Assembly (NCBI GenBank): GCA_000720805.1
Contig: JODI01000013.1
Span: forward strand, 62,001-126,000
Reading direction: 5' to 3'
Source: Streptomyces violaceoruber
GTDB taxonomy: Bacteria > Actinomycetota > Actinomycetes > Streptomycetales > Streptomycetaceae
DNA: 64,000 nt
The translations under genes were made by a program, and so were the position numbers. Shown one piece after another: positions 61,288-64,000 of this stretch; positions within the stretch are counted from its first letter, which is position 1, and each line of letters starts with the position of its first letter. The notes below the pieces were generated by a model. The model searched no databases. It was not told the DNA's origin and worked only from the letters and a program-made list of their open reading frames with translations.

Positions 61288-61607
61288 GCCGACGCCTCGC
61301 ATCCTCCTGCCGGGCCCGCACATGGTGCGACGTGTTTTCCGGCGGGGAGCAGCAGGGAAGCGGCGTGACCTCCCCAGGCGCTGCGCCGCTTCCCTGCCAG
61401 CACCACGCGGATACCCAAGGTCGTCGGTTCTAGGCTCACCTCGCCTCGACAGTGCGCCACGCCACACCGCGACCGCGGCCGCCGGATGTTCGCGCCCAGC
61501 CCCTTGCAGCTTCCGGGGGCCACCCTCGTACTCTCCGCAAGGGGGCACCTCGCCGCAAGGGGGCACCTCAGCCGCACTCCCGTCCCGGGCTCCCCTACAG
61601 TACGTCC
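61288..61607. other. Intergenic with an 18-bp tandem duplication
   Basis: 320 bp. CCGCAAGGGGGCACCTC is repeated at 61535 and 61553, just before the promoter of the zinc-ribbon gene. Nothing else was seen. Confidence 0.5.
61596..61601 (+). promoter_or_regulatory. Putative -10 element for leaderless zinc-ribbon mRNA
   Basis: TACAGT, six bases, then GTG. No ribosome-binding site, so translation probably starts at the mRNA 5' end. Confidence 0.45.
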
Positions 61608-61829
61608 GTGGAAATCAAGTGCACCCAGTGTCAGGCCACCGACCTGCGCCCCGGGTTCATCGAAGACGGCGGCGACCACTCGAGCGGATACACCCGTTGG
61701 ATACCCGGGCCACTGGAACGGGGGCTCTTCGGGGGAGCCAAGCGCTGGGGACGTGCGAGGTACCAGATCGACGCCTACCGGTGTTCCTCCTGCGGCCACC
61801 TCGAACTCTTCGCCCCGCACGAGGTCTGA
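61608..61829 (+). CDS. Small zinc-ribbon protein
   Basis: 73 residues: VEIKCTQCQATDLRPGFIEDGG at the start and QIDAYRCSSCGHLELFAPHEV at the end, so two CxxC knuckles about 45 residues apart, forming a zinc ribbon. Function is unknown. The start is set by the first knuckle and by a leaderless-type TACAGT; the frame is open from 61452. Confidence 0.78.
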   Translation: MEIKCTQCQATDLRPGFIEDGGDHSSGYTRWIPGPLERGLFGGAKRWGRARYQIDAYRCSSCGHLELFAPHEV

Positions 61830-61971
61830 CGGCACCCCCTGTCAGCCCGCACGAAGGGCTCGTCATCGACGACCGGGCCGCACGGCCCCGAAGAGTCAGC
61901 CACCGACCTGGAGAACCGACAGAACTCCGCCCCGGCCCGCAGAGGGCCGGGGCGGCCACCGACCACCGCGT

Positions 61972-62229
61972 CTACTGCTCCCGCTGCTCCGTTCGGTTCA
62001 GCCCGCGGGCGATCTCCTGGAGGATCTCCTGTTCGGACTTTCCGGTCATGTGGGCCATTTGGTTCAGCAGCAGCGCGCACAGCGCCGTGGCGCCGTCCGC
62101 GACCTGGTCGAGATTTCCGTCGGAGTCGCGGCGTTCCCTCATGTACGTCGTCATGAGGGCGTTGCCGGAAATGTATGCGGTCATGGCCTCGATGCCGAGG
62201 CGTACCCGGTCGTAGTCGCTGTCTGGCAT
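61972..62229 (-). CDS. Hypothetical small helical protein
   Basis: 85 residues, soluble, probably all-helical: YDRVRLGIEAMTAYISGNALMTTYMRERR, then LDQVADGATALCALLLNQMAHMTGKSEQEILQEIARGLNRTE. I do not know the family. The start ATG at 62229 has only a weak GGTGG upstream. Confidence 0.7.
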   Translation of the reverse strand: MPDSDYDRVRLGIEAMTAYISGNALMTTYMRERRDSDGNLDQVADGATALCALLLNQMAHMTGKSEQEILQEIARGLNRTEQREQ

Positions 62230-62274
62230 CAGGCCACCGTTCCATGGATGTACTGGTCGGCGCCACCTTCATCT

Positions 62275-62745
62275 CTCCCGTGCCCGGCCGATGGCGTGCA
62301 CTCCGTCGTCCGCGGCGGGGCGGCCGAGCCCGCACCGCCGGAGCACTCCGGCATCTGCGCCTTCCGCACCATCGTGCCCGCCCACGCCGCGCGCGACTTC
62401 GCCCTCCGCCGCGCCCGGACGCTGTGGCTCGGCCCCGGACGGCACTTCGTGCGCTACCCGATGGCCGACGGGAGCGCCGTCAACGTCGACAGCCACGATC
62501 GAGGAGTTCCACGCCGAGTTCGCCGACTGGGAGCCGCGGGTGACGGACCTGATCGCCGCCGGCGGTGCCCGGGGCGCTGGGCACTGCTGGACCGGGCGCC
62601 CCTTCGGCACGGGAGCCGAGGCGGGCTGACACTGCTCGGCGACGCCGCGCACCTCATGTTCCCCTTCCGCGCCCAGGGCGCCGCCCGGTCGATCGAGGAC
62701 GCCGCTGTGCCGGCGCGCTGCCTCTGTGGGCCCGAAGCTCACCGT
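62275..62745 (+). pseudogene. Broken FAD-dependent monooxygenase
   Basis: Fragments of an aromatic-ring hydroxylase (PF01494 type): ADGVHSVVRGG, then HFVRYPMADGSAVNVDS, then, in the +1 frame from about 62505, EEFHAEFADWEPRVTDLIAAGG, then back in the first frame from about 62575 ALLDRAPL and LTLLGDAAHLMFPFRAQGAARSIEDAA. The N-terminal FAD-binding half and the C-terminus are missing, and two opposite frameshifts surround about 70 bp. The GDAAH motif survives. Confidence 0.85.
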
Positions 62746-63002
62746 GCCGTCGGTCAACGTGAACGGAAGCTGGGTCGCCGCGCCGGACGTAGCGTCCCTC
62801 AGCTGCCATCTGCCCGCGGAGACAAGCAGCAGCCGCAGCGCGGCGGGAGAGATGTGGAACACGTCGTAGAAGCCGTAGCTGCACCCAAGTGATGACTCGG
62901 ACTACCGGCACCTGCAGGGTCACCGGCGTTCGACTCGCTGACCACCAGATCCGAGTCCGGCGGTCCGGCCGGACGGCGCCGAAGGCGCCGCGGCCACCAC
63001 CT
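62746..63002. other. Intergenic with a possible minus-strand remnant
   Basis: 257 bp. On the minus strand 62720-62875 reads YGFYDVFHISPAALRLLLVS and later LPFTLTDGTVSFGPTE, plausible as the end of an unknown gene, without a start or an upstream continuation. Confidence 0.4.
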
Positions 63003-63962
63003 TCACATGAGGAACGGGCGCGTCTTGCCAGGAGTCCGGCCGAAACGGCTCCGAAAGACCCGGGTGAAGTGAGCCTGGCTGGCGAAGCCCCAACGATGGG
63101 CGACATCGGCGATCGTCAGATGGCGTGAGCCGGGATCGGCGAGCGCCTGCCGGGCCTTGTCCAGCCGCTGTTCGAGGATGTGGCGGGAGGGGCTCACCCC
63201 GGTCGGCTGGAAGATACGACTGAGGTGCCGGGCCGACACTCCGATCGCCTCGGCGACCCGCCCTGCGCTCAGCCCGGGGTCGGCCAGGTGCCGGTCTATG
63301 TAGTCCTTGGCCACGGCCAGCTGGGAGAGTTCGGCAGGCGGCGCGGAACCACCATCCAGCCTCGGTGCGGCCAGCGTACGGACGAGGTCCAGCACGGTGT
63401 CCTGGGTGCTGATCGAGTCATCGCTCTCCTGCCCCGTGACCCAGCCGGCCAGTACCGCGTGCAGCGCGGAAGTCAGCGCACCCTCGACCGCCGACCCCCT
63501 GCCGAGCAGGATCGGCGCCGACACGTCGCCGGAGGCGCACCGCGTGGCGAACACTTCGCGGGGGATGTCCACCAACAGCTGGTGCATCGGGGTGGGAAAC
63601 CCGAACAGGTACGACCGGCGCGTGTCATAGAGGATCAGGTCGCCCGTCTGCAGGGTGTGGCAGCCGCCCTCGTGGAAGAACACCCCGCGGCCCGCTGTCA
63701 GCAACGAGACGAAGACGGAGTCCTTCGGGAGCGCCTGACACGTCCGTGGAGTCCGCTCGATGACGTGCTCGTTGCCGGAGATCTCGGCCAGTCGCAGATC
63801 ACCCAGCTCGATGTTCGTCTCCGTGGCCAGCAGACCCTGTTCCGAGTAGGAAGAGCAGGTCAAGCCCACCAACGCCCGTCGGTTGTGTTCCTCCCAGAAG
63901 TCGATGCGGTCCGCCGGATCGACCGACTGCGTGGACACGCGGGAGACGATGGGTACGGTCAC
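63003..63962 (-). CDS. AraC family transcriptional regulator
   Basis: 319 residues. N-terminal AraC-binding-like domain (ADRIDFWEEHNRRALVGLTC, then VFVSLLTAGRGVFFHEGGCHTLQTGDLILYDTRRSYLFGFP) and a C-terminal double helix-turn-helix (DYIDRHLADPGLSAGRVAEAIGVSARHLSRIFQPTGVSPSRHILEQRL, then LTIADVAHRWGFASQAHFTRVFRSRFGRTPG). GTG at 63962 after GGAAGGGAG is preferred over a TTG at 63995. Its target may lie beyond the right edge; the adjacent monooxygenase is dead. Confidence 0.92.
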   Translation of the reverse strand: MTVPIVSRVSTQSVDPADRIDFWEEHNRRALVGLTCSSYSEQGLLATETNIELGDLRLAEISGNEHVIERTPRTCQALPKDSVFVSLLTAGRGVFFHEGGCHTLQTGDLILYDTRRSYLFGFPTPMHQLLVDIPREVFATRCASGDVSAPILLGRGSAVEGALTSALHAVLAGWVTGQESDDSISTQDTVLDLVRTLAAPRLDGGSAPPAELSQLAVAKDYIDRHLADPGLSAGRVAEAIGVSARHLSRIFQPTGVSPSRHILEQRLDKARQALADPGSRHLTIADVAHRWGFASQAHFTRVFRSRFGRTPGKTRPFLM

Positions 63963-64000
63963 CTGAGTCTCCCTTCCGACCCCTACATCCGACAACGGTG

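Noticed and set aside
62720..62875. Minus-strand reading YGFYDVFHISPAALRLLLVS
   Set aside because: Looks coding but is short, lacks a start and merges into the monooxygenase pseudogene; noted as a possible remnant only.

Overview
The window is high-GC actinobacterial DNA (roughly 70% G+C by eye). GTG starts are frequent, and the gene families (DUF5302, Rv1733c-like, S37 peptidase, PASTA-less Ser/Thr kinase, TIGR00027-type methyltransferase, many LacI/ROK-controlled sugar operons) point to a Streptomyces or close relative. I saw no rRNA, tRNA, CRISPR array, integrase, transposase or phage gene. Genes are non-syntenic accessory and metabolic modules, as expected outside the conserved chromosome core.

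Layout. 1-5.0 kb: minus-strand cell-surface glycan operon (UDP-GlcNAc 2-epimerase cut by the left edge, UDP-ManNAc dehydrogenase, WecG/TagA/CpsF glycosyltransferase, a toroid-like protein of unknown role, and an upstream sugar N-acetyltransferase). 5.6-12.9 kb: XRE regulator divergent from an FMN reductase, MarR, an NCS1 permease with a Cys-rich tail, a sirtuin, then a repeat-rich intergenic stretch and a hypothetical gene. 13.0-20.5 kb: Ser/Thr kinase, HAD phosphatase, secreted endonuclease/phosphatase-like protein, a decayed dienelactone hydrolase next to a phosphoribosyltransferase, and small proteins. 20.7-26.0 kb: polar amino-acid ABC transporter plus D-amino-acid dehydrogenase operon, divergent from a PucR/CdaR-type regulator. 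26.4-31.7 kb: MFS-monooxygenase fusion, Tat-exported S37 aminopeptidase, and a DHA2 efflux pump with two perfect palindromic operators. 31.8-37.0 kb: TetR, Baeyer-Villiger monooxygenase, SMP-30-like propeller and SDR, a plausible cyclic alcohol/ketone degradation operon.

37.4-49.0 kb is a plant-pectin side-chain module: an alpha-L-rhamnosidase with its own carbohydrate ABC transporter, a LacI regulator, a secreted sialidase-fold (GH93-like) protein and a secreted GH43 arabinanase. Three copies of the same palindrome (TTGAAGCGCTTCAA and close variants) lie before the transporter, before the LacI gene and before the secreted enzyme, and define a small regulon. 49.0-50.1 kb holds the most unusual structure: a methyltransferase gene bracketed by 40-bp inverted repeats, each carrying a ribosome-binding site and the start of an outward-facing MSG(D/A)RF peptide frame, one of them inside a hairpin with 18-bp perfect arms. 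50.3-51.6 kb: two membrane proteins. 51.7-61.3 kb: second sugar module (ROK regulator, ABC transporter, GH4 glycosidase and BadF-type sugar kinase on the minus strand; GH95-like Tat-exported glycosidase divergently). 61.6-64 kb: small zinc-ribbon and hypothetical proteins, a broken FAD monooxygenase and an AraC regulator.

Coupling is tight: many stop/start overlaps of the ATGA, GTGA or TGATG type fix gene starts. Starts that differ from the longest open frame are explained in each entry.
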